Assembly (NCBI RefSeq): GCF_029784155.1
Contig: NC_073692.1
Location: forward strand, 324,195,906 to 324,259,905
Reading direction: 5' to 3'
Length of the DNA stretch: 64,000 nucleotides
From: Uranotaenia lowii
Taxonomy: Eukaryota; Arthropoda; Insecta; Diptera; Culicidae
A program made the translations under genes and the position numbers. Below are positions 10,304 to 21,010 of this stretch, piece by piece; position 1 is the first letter of the stretch, and each line of letters opens with the position of its first letter. Below the pieces are notes generated by a model, which was given only the letters and a program-made list of their open reading frames with translations, was not told where the DNA came from and made no database searches.

Positions 10304-11881
10304 TTCCTTTCAGCAGATTTGAAGGAATATGAAAATTAAAACCTATTCCATTCACGAATAAGAGGCCTAAACATTAAATGATTATTGCAGAACTACAATG
10401 AAAAGATAAATAAATCACTCCGATAGTAAGTTCCGCAACCTTGGTAAGTATAAATCTTTTCACCTTTAGCTTACAAGGACTTCCAGACGGTTCGGTTAAA
10501 TTTTTAGAAAATAATTTATACCCTTTTTAATCCGAGCCATTGTACGGCATCATCCGTTTCCCCGGTAAAAATAAAAATTTGGGCAGCTCAACGCCATCCA
10601 TTAGCAGGGTAAACCAACCGAAAGCACCGGTTAACCGAGCTTCGTCACGTGACCCGCAAAACATACGCATTCACCTTCAATGCAGCAATTCCCTTATCAC
10701 GGATGCCATATTTTTTCCCGACATCAGGCAGAGGAGGAAAAACCGGACGACGACAACAACAACAACGCGTCGAATATCCTTTTTCCGGGAAAAGTGCGAC
10801 ACACACCGAAAAAACATCCACCATCGAAAACCGACTTTAACATACACGGGCGCACTTACACCGGATGATTCTCGTTGGTGGTCATTTCGCATGCACCCCA
10901 AACTCGCCATGCTCAAAATTACACACACGTGTACTCACTCATACTAACACACACAAACGCAAACATCGCAGGAACGCCTTTTCTAAGGTAGAGAGAGAGG
11001 CCACCGAAAATGGGTTATTGATAAACTGAGCGGAAAATAAACGAAAATTTATGTTTTCGAGCACATTAACATCATCATTATTCGATAATGTTCTGGAGTG
11101 AAATAATAAATTATAGAAGGTCCCCGCAATTTGGTGCCACGCCATCACAAAACGTGCCAGCCTCGGCTCGACACGGCGAAAATTCATTGACGACATACAC
11201 GACATCCGGGTTCTTCGGTCGTCCGTCCGTCCGCCGTTGTTGGTGGCGATGCGTGTTTTGGGCTAAAGTGTTTTTTTCTCTTTCTCTCTCTGTTTGTTTG
11301 CATTGGTGGTACTTTAGATCGTACAATTTAATGTTCACTTTTCAAAAGAGTCATGCTTAATGAATAAGGCATATAAGAAATGATACAATTGTTTACTATT
11401 TAGTAAAAAGAAACGGTTGTTTTTTCTTTCTTTTTTGCGTGAGCTTTCTTTACGTTCGTATAGAACATCTTAAAATCTCACAGAAAACTGCTACAAAAGC
11501 TATGAAAACAACTTTAAAATTTGTATTTCACATATAGAATATGTTGTCCAGGCTTCAAATACTCTAAATGGAAAGAAGTTGCGACTAGTGTATGTCACTT
11601 TCTGAATTTTATCGTTATAAAACAGTTTGTTTACATTTTGTTTCACACAACATAATGAAAGCTCACGCGAGATTTCTTTATTTAAGAAGTTATTTTGTAG
11701 TGCAAAATATTGGAGTTTTAAAATATATTATATATAAGATAAAATGAAAATAACAAATGGTATGGTTTTCTACATTTTCAAGGTATCATAAGGTATTTTT
11801 TTTTTAATTTTTAATAAGTTATTTTCCCCAAATTCTGACTTTTTGAAAAAAAGCAATATTTTTTGGATTTTGAAAAATGGT
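10304..11881. other. Apparently single-copy region with a GC-richer island
   Basis: From about 10530 to 11330 GC content rises and simple runs occur: gacgacgacaacaacaac near 10747, CA-rich text near 10920 and TTTCTCTCTC near 11275. The small overlapping frames on both strands (10540-10947 and 10677-10928, for example) are low-complexity and mutually antisense, with no recognisable domain. Host non-coding sequence, such as a promoter, 5' UTR or intron, is possible but unproven. Confidence 0.3.
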
Positions 11882-12213
11882 GGGGAATCGTGAGCCACCA
11901 AATCCAAATTTACCAAATAACATGCAAAGTTTATGAGTTGACCCAGAACTGTGATTTCCTAATTCATTTCGTTATTTAAAAGCAATTTAAGATGATGAAA
12001 TAAAAAAGAGAGCTGTGTATGATCGCATAGATTAAAAAATCTGGCTCGCGAACGTTTTGGTAAAATTTCTTATATAGGATGGACAAAATATATTTCATAA
12101 CTCTTCATTTGGCATAAAAAAACTTTGCAGATAAGTAAAACGTATTTTAAATTCTGAATGTGTATAAAAACACAAAAATATAGGTGATTCAAGATCTGTG
12201 GCCCACGATTCCC
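11882..12213. mobile_element. Short TIR element ending in GGGAATCGTGRGCCAC
   Basis: The left end ggggaatcgtgagccacc and right end gtggcccacgattccc are inverted. The interior is AT-rich and non-coding. The right end is related to the cluster of gtgggcca motifs at 12548-12593, 17906-17950 and 26232-26270, so several members of one family lie in this window. Confidence 0.55.
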
Positions 12214-12459
12214 AACAAGCTTTGATTTGAAAATCGGTTGCGTTTGTGTGACAAATTGATGTTTTATCTAAAATTCGTTTTCCACGTGAAAGATCATGAC
12301 AAAACTAAGATCATAAGCGTATGAGCATATTTTTGTTATGCACTTTAAGTTCCCCATCGATGAAATTAGCGGTTGTTTTTTTAATTATGTAAGTTAATTT
12401 TTCTAACTTTTTAAAACTTGATGAATAAAAGAAGCATATGAAGCGTATTTCAGTCAACA

Positions 12460-12595
12460 ACATATAGGAATATATGCTCACGCAAAGCGACGACGATGAC
12501 AGTTGGTTTGAGATTTTTATCTCAACGCACATTCGAGATATTAAAAGTGGCCCACGTTTCCCCATGGCCCACGATACCCCACTCTCCCCTGTACA
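12460..12595 (-). repeat. Dispersed repeat ending in tandem 'GTGGGCCA' motifs, copy 1
   Basis: On the minus strand it begins agagtggggtatcgtgggcc and atggggaaacgtgggccact. It then runs through 'atatctcgaatgtgcgttgagataaa' and 'gacgacgatgacagttgg'-type text. Copies with the same order lie at 17816-17955 and 26232-26363. It has no coding role that I can see, and its superfamily is unknown. Confidence 0.65.
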
Positions 12596-13350
12596 TAATT
12601 TTTCAGAACATAAAGAGACAAATTAAATGGAAATCTGTTGATAAATTGAGCAAAAGGCTGCTGATAAAAAAGTATGTTTAAGAAATGTTGTTCAGCGTTA
12701 CCTGATATATTTATTGATTTTTTCCAATGAATTTTAAATAGCTTATTCAAGAGTTTCAAAAGTACAGAAGTGTAATATCATGGCAAAATGGGTATTGCTG
12801 TCAATTATCTTAATTTATACATCAGTTAAAAGATTTTTATTCGGATTCCGATAATAAGGCTGGAACAAATATCAATTTCTTGTTTTGTCATCTTCCACTC
12901 CTTCGATATCTCCATAAAAAAAACGAAAGAGGGAGTAAATAAAGTTAAAATTATTTGATGTATTTCACCTTTTATATTTCTGATTTCATTGATTTTTCGA
13001 TACAAAATAACTTGAAAATAGTTTTTGTGTAATGATATAGAATGAAACTTTGTGCATACACCTGAACTTATATACATTTGCCTTAACTAAAATTATACAG
13101 AAAACTTTATTTCTGTGAATTGAGGAAAACGCATTTGAAAAAAAAAATACAACCTATTTTAAATCGCTAATTTCAAATCACTTGAAATTTTTGCTTTATA
13201 TGAAAGACAAACGATTTTTAGCAGCATCCGCTATATGTTAGAATAAAGGATTATCAATTTTTATGAAAAAACAACGCCCTATCGTAGATAGAACCTAGCT
13301 CACGTTATATTTTGTTTCCCAAGTATCGGTTAAACCCATCCATACAATCA
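12596..13350. other. Unassigned AT-rich sequence
   Basis: No recognisable feature. The short frames here are AT-driven. Confidence 0.3.
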
Positions 13351-13480
13351 CCAAGCTGACGACCCGCATATTCCAAGCTGTCCTCTCAACTCGCTTGAAT
13401 ATCAAATCGTTAAGATATGAAAGCTGTCCTCTTGACAAGCTTTTTTCAAGTTTCAAACTGTCCTTTCAAATCGCTTCATA

Positions 13481-14739
13481 AAGAGTGAAGCGGTCAAAAT
13501 TTGGTCAATATCAAATTGACGCATTTCTTTCAATTTTGTATTTAAAAAACCAGAACATCCCTCATTTTGAAAGTGTGTGTGAGTAGAACGTTGCTCCTAT
13601 TTTGATTTTGGAATTCTCTCTTCAGTTGTCAAAATGCCGTCCAAGGAAGAAGAGCAGCGTATCAAAATTTTGCTCGCACATCGCGAAGATCCGAGCTACT
13701 CGCACGCAAAGCTGGCAAAATCGCTTAAAGTTGCCAAATCAACCGTTACAAATGTAATTAAAGTGTTTGGGGAACGTTTGTCGACAGCCAGGAAGTCTGG
13801 ATCGGGGGGAAATCGAAAACCGGAAGCCGCTGAGACGACAAAGAGAGTTGCCGGTAGTTTCAAGCGAAACCCTAACCTCTCTCTCCGAGATGCCGCAAAT
13901 AAGCTGGGTGTATCGTCTACAACCGTGTATCGAGCCAAAAAACGAGCCGGACTATCACTTACAAGAAGGTAGTGACTCCAAATCGCGATGATAAACAAAA
14001 TACGACGGCCAAAGCGCGATACCGGAGGTCGTACACGACGATGCTGACGAAGTTTGACTGCGTGGTAATGGACGACGAAACCTACGTCAAAGCCGACTAC
14101 AAGCAGCTTCCGGAACAGGAGTTTTATACGGCGAAAGGAAGGGGAAAGGTAGCAAATATTTTCAAGCACATGAAACTGTCAAAGTTCGCTAAGAAATATC
14201 TGGTTTGGCAAGCCATCTGTACCTGTGGCTTGAAAGACAGCATTTTCATACCTTCTGGGACTGTCAACCAAGAAATTTACGTGAAAGAGTGTTTGAATAA
14301 ACGTCTGTTGCCTTTCCTGAAGAAACACGGATGTTCCGTACTGTTTTGGCCGGATTTGGCATCTTGCCATTACGGTGAAAAAGCCATGGAGTGGTACGCC
14401 GCCAACAACGTGCAGGTGGTTTCCAAGGACAAGAACCCTCCTAACACGCCAGAGCACCATCAAATTGAGAAATACTGGGCTCTTGTCAAGGGAAACCTAA
14501 AGAAGACCAAAAAAACTGCTAAGGACGAGCAGCAGTTCAAGGCAAGCTGGCTTTCTGCGGCGAAGAAGGTGAACAAGGTGGTTGTACAAAATCTGATAGC
14601 AGGGGTTAAGCGTAGGGCCCGGCAATTCGGATTTGGAAAAGTGGAAGCCTAACTGAATATTTTTCCTGAATTTTATACTAATTAAACTTGAAAAACTTCA
14701 CCGATTAACACGCGTTTTCCCTTGACCAAATTTTGACAG
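13481..14739 (+). mobile_element. ITmD37E (DD37E) transposon
   Basis: A 1,259-bp element lies inside the 81-bp minisatellite. The left TIR (13481-13508) ends cggtcaaaatttggtcaa. The right TIR (about 14719-14739) is the inverse, ccttgaccaaattttgacag. The right end seems to lack the outermost ~9 bases that precede 'cggtcaaaa' on the left (aagagtga). TA lies at 13479-13480 and 14740-14741. Joining the flanks at one TA gives gcttca-TA-tctcaatttg, which matches the array unit gcttgattctcaatttg. This confirms the boundaries. Confidence 0.92.
13634..14652 (+). pseudogene. DD37E transposase with a single frameshift
   Basis: This is the cut-and-paste transposase of the surrounding element. The start ATG at 13634 gives MPSKEEEQRIKILLAHRED. 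Two helix-turn-helix-like regions follow: SHAKLAKSLKVAKSTVTNVI and LSLRDAANKLGVSSTTVYRA. The first frame ends at a TAG at 13970-13972. A one-base loss just after RAGLS shifts the protein into the next frame, which continues YKKVVTPNRDD to the TAA at 14652. The catalytic region shows VVMDDETYVKADY (first Asp), LFWPDLASCHYG (second Asp) and HHQIEKYWALVKGNL (Glu). I count 37 residues between the second Asp and the Glu, matching the mosquito ITmD37E family. The length of about 340 residues is normal. Only one lesion is visible, so it died recently compared with other elements here. Confidence 0.93.
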
Positions 14740-15577
14740 TATCTCAATTTGTCTTTTAGATCCTCTTGATTCTCAATTTGATTATTTATTCATTTACATA
14801 GTATTCCGTCTCACAACATCACTTGACGAAAATAATTCTTAAAGTTCACTCGGTCCATGACAACCGTTCTCCTTTTTCTCGGACACTCCACGATCGCCAG
14901 ATCACGCTCCTCTTGGTCTAACCATCTCGCTCGTTGCGCCCCCGCTCAATTTGATATCATTATTAAATTGTCCTCTTGACCCACTTTTTTCCAATTTTCA
15001 AGCTGTTCTCCCGATTCGCTTCGAAGATCAATCATGTCTCAATCTGTCAATCAGATTCGCTTGATTCTCAATTTGATAACATATTTAGGCTGTCCTCTTG
15101 AACCATTTTTTCCAAGTTCCATGCTGTCCTCTTAACTGACATGATTTTCAATTAGATAATATATGAAAGTAGTTGCAAGCTGTCCTCTTGATTCAGTTCA
15201 TAGTTGAATCTTATCATAAGCTGTCCTCTCAACCCGCTTGATTCTCAATTTGACAACATAATCAGGCTTCTTTTCGAAACACTTTTTCCAAGTTCCACAA
15301 GTCACCTCGACCCGTCTTTAAGTCCGATCGTATTGCAAACTGTCCTCTCAACTCGCTTGATTTTCAATTCTATAGCATATGAAAGCAATCCTCTTGATCC
15401 ACTATTCCAAATTTTTAGTTTTCTCTCGACTTTCTAAGTAGTTGAATTTCATCTTAAACGTTTTCTTAGCTCGCTTGACTTCAGTTTGATAACCTGATAA
15501 AACTGTCCTCTTGTCCCGCTTGTTTTAAATTCCAAGCTGTCCTCTCAACTCGCTTTATCTAAATCAATCAGATCGTG

Positions 15578-15930
15578 GTTATCGACAGCCATATTTGGAA
15601 TCATTTTTATTCACAGAGCTTTCTTTAAAAATTTAAAACGGTTCTTTATTTCTACACATCACCTTGATTTTTACAAAAACTTCGAATAAATCAACTAACA
15701 ACCTCGCTTATAGCCAAAGTTTACTTCTTTCACAATTTGTAATTTTATTAAACACTGGCTTACTTAGTGTGCTTTGCTACACCTTCTTAAATTGACGGAG
15801 TTCAACGAATGATTTTATTCTTGTTTTCATTCATCTTGTTTTGTTTCATCATTATTTTGTATGTGAAATAAGAACTCTGTATTTATTCATTTATTAGTTT
15901 CTAATTCTGCCACAATAAATGTTTGTTTTA
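15578..15930. other. Unassigned AT-rich sequence
   Basis: Nothing recognisable between the minisatellite and the next repeat array. Confidence 0.3.
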
Positions 15931-17057
15931 CTTGTATAAAAATCCTCTCTGGAGGCTAATTTGGTTCCATTTTCGCTTTCGAATAAGCATAGGAACATAT
16001 CTCCATCCCAAAACCCTCCTCTGCTTAAGTTGGTTTCTTTTGAACAACTTATTATATAGATGTGTAAGGCTACCGTCTGCTCTTCCTATCCCACTCAATC
16101 AAAGTGTTCCAAATAATCAGAGAAACATTGCTCGTATCAAAATACAATCCCTTACCAAATTCGGTGCTTTTCGACTGATTAACTCTCGACGCCTTAAAAA
16201 AATTGTGGTGGCCCCCTCTCATCTTCCTAGTTGTTTACTGGGATCAGGGAGGGGTCTCAAACAGTCTTTTTCCGTTTCCAAATATCCTCCCATGCCGAAT
16301 TTAGTCCCATTTGCTCGATTATTTAATTGTCATGCAAAAAAATTGTATGGAAGCCCTTTATGTTTCTCACATTTATGTTTCTCTAATGAAAAGTGAGAAG
16401 AGCTTCAATCCATCATGTCAAATTTGATTTCTCTCGTTTGATCAGTTATGGAGTATTGTAAAAATTATTATGAGCTCCCTCACCTTTTCATATCCTCTCA
16501 ATGCAAATCGGGAGGGGTTTCATAGAACCTTTTGCCATATCCAAATATCCTCCCAAGCCAATTCGGTTCTATTTGCTTGAAAAGTTATCAAATTTTACAT
16601 TTAAAACTGCCTGGAAGCCCCCTCCCCTTTTCAATCCCTCCACTGGAAGTAGGGAGGATTCTCGAATAATCATTGAAACATTTCTCGCATCAAAATACCC
16701 TCACATGTCAAATCTGGTGTCATTTGCTTGATTAATTCTCGAGTTCTGCTAAAAATTGTAAGAGAGCCCCCCTCTCCCCTTCCAATTTCTCCTCTAGAAA
16801 AAAGAGGGGTACCAAACATTCACTAAAATATTTCTCGTAGCCAAAGCCCCTCTCATGTCGATTTTGGTACCATCTGCTTGAATGTTTCTAAAGTTATGCA
16901 AACATTTTGTTTTTGCTTTGGAGACCCCCTCTCCTCTTTCAGTAAGTGGGAGGGGTGTCAAACTATAATAGGATCCTTCCTCAGCCTCAAAAGCACCCAA
17001 GTGCCAAGTTTCAAGGGAACAGACAGACAGAAATCCATCTTTATATGTATAGATGAG
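15931..17057 (-). repeat. Array of 125-150-bp units with Helitron-like start, copy 1
   Basis: About six or seven units each contain a phrase like ccctcccatgccaaatttgg, then ttccatttgcttgattagtt and ctccccttttcaatcc. They recur at about 16291, 16414, 16553, 16704, 16853 and 16990. On the minus strand the block starts atctatacatataaagatgg followed by tctgtctgtct. The same array in the other orientation is at 19709-21010. The open frames inside (15923-16396 and 16501-16731) are by-products of the repeat. It is probably the terminal part of a large non-autonomous element. Confidence 0.7.
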
Positions 17058-17235
17058 AGTCTCCATTCATTAACATGGGAAGCGTCTATCGATACAATAT
17101 ATCATCATATTCTATTAATTCTTATATGTCAATTCAATAAATCATTTCCTAATGTCAAAACGCTTACATTTCTCTATTTTCAACAAAAAATTTTCAAGAA
17201 TTGTTAAAATTTTGTAATTTTTTTTTTTTAATTTT

Positions 17236-17685
17236 CTATGGGAGCTCCACATTTTTAAAATTTGGAAGCTTTTGATAATATTTTAGAAACCATTCTCGGT
17301 CTCGAAAACAGCTGCACAACATATTTCACGTCGATCAGTTTAGCAGCCTCAGAAAATTGTTCGATTTTTTTCAAATTTATGTTAATTCGGAGGGATTCAA
17401 TAGTAATCAAGAAATCATGGCCGGTCTTGAAAACGGCTTCACACTTAATTTCACGTTAATCTGCTAAGTAGTTTCTGAAAATTGTTCGAATTGTGTCATA
17501 TCGTTTATTATTTTATATGGGAGCCTCCGCTCCTTCAAGTCGGAGCGTTTTGAAAGTATTTTAGAAACCATCTCCGACCCCAAAAACTCTTGAATACCAA
17601 ATTACACATTGATGGGTTTAGTAGTTTTCGAGTCTACAGGAAACAGACAGACAGACAAACATTCATTTTTATAAACAAAGATTTA
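17236..17685 (-). repeat. Second tailed repeat with ~150-bp units
   Basis: Three related units contain 'atgggagctcc', 'attttagaaaccat(t/c)(c/t)' and 'ctcgaaaac'. The block ends in acagacagacagacaaacat followed by tcatttttataaacaaagat. Read on the minus strand, this gives the same kind of start as the block at 17057 (atctttgtttataaaaatga, then tgtctgtctgt). It is a different family with the same architecture. Confidence 0.6.
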
Positions 17686-17815
17686 ATTTCCAGTACCACC
17701 AAAAAATTAATTAATTGTCCCATGCGTTTGATAATACTGTGTCGAATATCGTCCAGTTCGTAAAGTTCTTGTTGCATTAACCAGAAGTAGAAAATATGCA
17801 TGCATGAATATTGCA
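17686..17815. other. Short unassigned spacer
   Basis: AT-rich spacer between two repeats; nothing seen. Confidence 0.3.
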
Positions 17816-17955
17816 TCCAGGACAACAACCCTTCGAAATACGCTTATGCAGAGCGCCGAAGACGAAAATTGGTTTGGAAATTTTCTTACAACACACTTCT
17901 GAGATATAAGATTGGCCCACGTCAACCCATGGCCCACAAACCCCTATTCTCCCGT
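17816..17955 (-). repeat. Dispersed 'GTGGGCCA' repeat, copy 2
   Basis: This has the same layout as 12460-12595: gcagagcgccgaagacgaaa, ttggtttggaaattttctta, then gagatataagattggcccac and ccatggcccac. It is more diverged than the other two copies. Confidence 0.55.
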
Positions 17956-19708
17956 TCGTAAAGGATTTTTCAAAATAATTTTGAAAACATGTTGGTTTAA
18001 AACTTTATGGTATCACCATCACGCAATCCAATAGCCTTATCTATTTCGTGAAAACGAAAGTTAAATGTTCCTAGCAAGCCTGTTGAAGAAATGTAATCAT
18101 AATTTGCTATCCTTAAAATAAATCTATTTCTCACAAAGAGTGTCTCAAACGGCTACCTGAGCTCTGACCAACAACTAGAGGGAGGAATTTCGCACAAATT
18201 CCTGAACACGCTCATTGGTTGCCATTTTGCTTTGGTTCTACATAATACATGGATGGGGCAGGATTTGTGTAGAGCACTTGAGCCAACGACGCGACGGACG
18301 CCTGGAATTTCCAGCCGGGTACCCACTTTTCCTCCAACTGTTCTTGGGAATTCATCCACAGAAGCAGCAGCAATTTCCCGGAAGTTTCGAGCCAAACACA
18401 ATCGAGCTACAACCCGAGAAGGATGACGACGAACGACCCGATACCCGGCACCGGCAAAACCACACAGAGAGAAGAACGCTACAAGCTCACACAATGGCTA
18501 TAATAATTAAATTTTATTCGCTAACCTAGTTATCCACAAAACGAACGTGTAATAATTTTCGCCCGGCCCAGGATTCGCTCCTTAGAGAAGAAGGTACCTC
18601 CCCGGACTGAAATGGCACAGGGGACTTGCCTTGTACCAATCTACCGGATGTAGGAACTTTGTATGTTCCTTCGTAAGTACACAGAAAGGAACCTTCGTCG
18701 TCGTCGTCGGAAGAGTTGTTTCAAAGTGTTATTGGTGGCACTGTGTAAAGTGCTTTGGTTGCTGATTCTTCGCCCCATTGTGGGCAAGTGTAGCAATTTG
18801 GAAGTGATTCTGGATGGCGTTCGCCAATCGTTGCATGTTCTTCACACTCTGGAAATCTATAAACCCGGAGAGCTGTTGGATTGTATCGGGAACAGATTTG
18901 AAATCGTAAAATGCAATAGATGATTCGGGAAAGCATATTGGGGAGTAGAATGATCCATAAGGGATTGACAAATCGATCGATGAATAGGCTCAATTTAGAC
19001 AACGAGAACAAGATCAATTGATTCTGGGTGATTTTTCGGAAGCTGTTTAAAAGCTATTCTTGAAATAATCCTAATTTGGTTTTGGTTTGGTAAAACAAGG
19101 AAGAAGCAATTTTCATTAAGGAAGTTGAGTGTTTTGGAATTTTCATATAATGCAAATATAGGAAGATTGGGAGCTTCAATTACATAGTGATTTTTATCAT
19201 TGACAGATAACTGTAAAAAAACACTTGCCTTGCAATATAAATATTCATTTGTTTTTTTAAGTTCAAAGCTTAAAAATAAAAGTTCTCAAATCAGCATCAA
19301 TTGATTTGTGCATTAATGACTAAATTTTCTATTAAAAAAAAATTAATAACAAAATATATGAACTCGCTGGCGATTAAAATAGACCGTGTGTAATGTTATT
19401 CAGTCACATTTTACACAACTATCATGCTTTTTGTTGTAAGAAAATTTATAAAAAAGATTTTGTCGCTCGAAAATGTTTCTCAAACATTCCCTCTTACCAA
19501 AGAATTTCTACTTGAAAGATTTATTCTTTTTTAATTAATTTCAATAAAATGCTAAATGAAAACTTCATGATAGGTTTTTTGAAGCTATCAGTGGAATATC
19601 ATCAAGCAAAGGAAACGATTTGTGTAATTTTTTTTTGGAATACTCTTTTATTTAATTTCATTGGTATTTACACTACTGGCTAAATAATAAACGTCACGTA
19701 AATAGATA
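17956..19708. other. Apparently single-copy region with a GC-richer island
   Basis: About 18150-18930 is richer in GC (cgtcgtcgtcgtcggaagag near 18689, and ccgggtacccactttt). It contains opposed short frames (18153-18494 minus, 18215-18529 plus, 18721-19017 minus) without any domain I recognise. Host non-coding sequence is possible. The remainder is AT-rich and unassigned. Confidence 0.3.
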
Positions 19709-21010
19709 ATCTATATATGTATACAAAAATGAAATTCTGGTATCAAATTTGGCATGAGGTGGTATATGGGAAAGAGGAATATTTTTATGAATATTAGGTT
19801 CCCCTTCTTCCTCTCAGTGGAGTAATAGGAAGGGGGGAGGGGGACTACCTTACAATTTTTCATATAACTCGAAAACTCATTAAGATATTGGAACCAAATT
19901 TGGCACGGAAAGGTATTTGGATACGAAATTAAATGATAATTTGAGACCCCTCCATCATTCCAGTAGGAAAGGACCTCTTCGAATTTTTTTACATTACTCA
20001 AAAACTAACAAAGCAAATGGAACTAAATTTAGCATGAGAGGGTATTTGGATTGAATTGAGACCCATCCCTCTTTCCAGTAGGGAGATATTAAGGGGGAGG
20101 GGGCCTCTTTTATAATTTTTCATAACTCAAAAACTAATTAAGCAAATGGAACCAAATTTGGCATGGGTGGAAATTTGGGAACGTGACATGTTCTAATGAT
20201 TGTTTGAGACCCCTTCCTTCTTCAAGCGGGGAGAAAGGAAAGAGGGAGGAGAGTTTCATAGAATTTTAACTGCATAACTCAAGAACTACAACAGCAAATG
20301 GAACTAAATTTGGCACGGAACGATAATTGGGTACGAGAAATTCTTCTATGAATATTTGGTATCCCTCACTTCTTCAAAGAGGTGAATGAAAAGGGGGAGG
20401 AGAGGTCTCTCTTACAATTTTCAGTATAACTGGAGAGTTGATCGAGCAAATTGAACCATATTTGGCATGTGAGGAGATTTTGATACGAGAAATGTTTCTA
20501 TTATAAATTGAAGCCCTAACCGAGCAAATGAAACCAAATTTGGCATCAAAAAGTATTTAAGTACGAAAAATATTTTATCTATGATGAACAATTCTTTTCT
20601 TGCAATAGGATGATAGAATTGGAAATATGGGAAGGGAAGACGAGGCATAAGCATAACTTCTCAATTTATGCTAACGAAGCCAACAAATGGACACAAATAT
20701 GACATGGAAAGGTACTTGATTACGAGATATGCTTCTACGACTGTTATAGACCCTTACGCTTTACAGTGTAGAGAGGGGAAGAAAAGAGGAGGCTCCATAT
20801 ACATTTTGTTGTAAAGCTTAAAAACTTATCAACCAATGGAACTTTATTTGAAATAAAAGGATTTTTGGGAAAAAAAGGTATCATTATTAAAGATCACGAC
20901 CTCCATTCAGCAGGGGGTGAAGGGATGGACAAGGGAGGGGGCTCTTTTATCAGTTTTTTAGCATAAATCCAGAACATATCAAGCAAAAACAACCATATTT
21001 TATAAGTTAA
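19709..21010 (+). repeat. Array of 125-150-bp units with Helitron-like start, copy 2 (inverted relative to copy 1)
   Basis: It starts atctatatatgtatacaaaa then atgaaattctgg. About ten units follow, with the landmark ccaaatttggcatg near 19743, 19893, 20023, 20152, 20305, 20455, 20532, 20693, 20841 and 20989. Each landmark is followed by 'gggagggggc'-type text and 'ataactcaaaaactaattaa'. Units degrade toward the right. The sequence is the reverse orientation of 15931-17057, so the two blocks form an inverted pair around 2.65 kb. Confidence 0.7.

Larger units (their letters stand above)
13351..15577. repeat. About 81-bp minisatellite array, split by a transposon
   Basis: The unit is roughly aagctgtcctctcaactcgc, ttgattctcaatttgataac, atatgaaagctgtcctcttg, acccacttttttccaagttc, about 80-81 bp. 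The two halves of the unit are themselves similar (aagctgtcctc at both), implying an older ~40-bp ancestor. The array runs 13351-13480, is interrupted by the DD37E element 13481-14739, and resumes to about 15577. A less repetitive patch at about 14770-14945 may be another insertion or decay. Confidence 0.88.

Noticed and set aside
13696..14169. 157-codon minus-strand frame
   Set aside because: It is antisense to the DD37E transposase at 13634-14652.
15923..16396. 157-codon plus-strand frame
   Set aside because: It runs through the 125-150-bp unit array, and its peptide repeats follow the DNA repeat.
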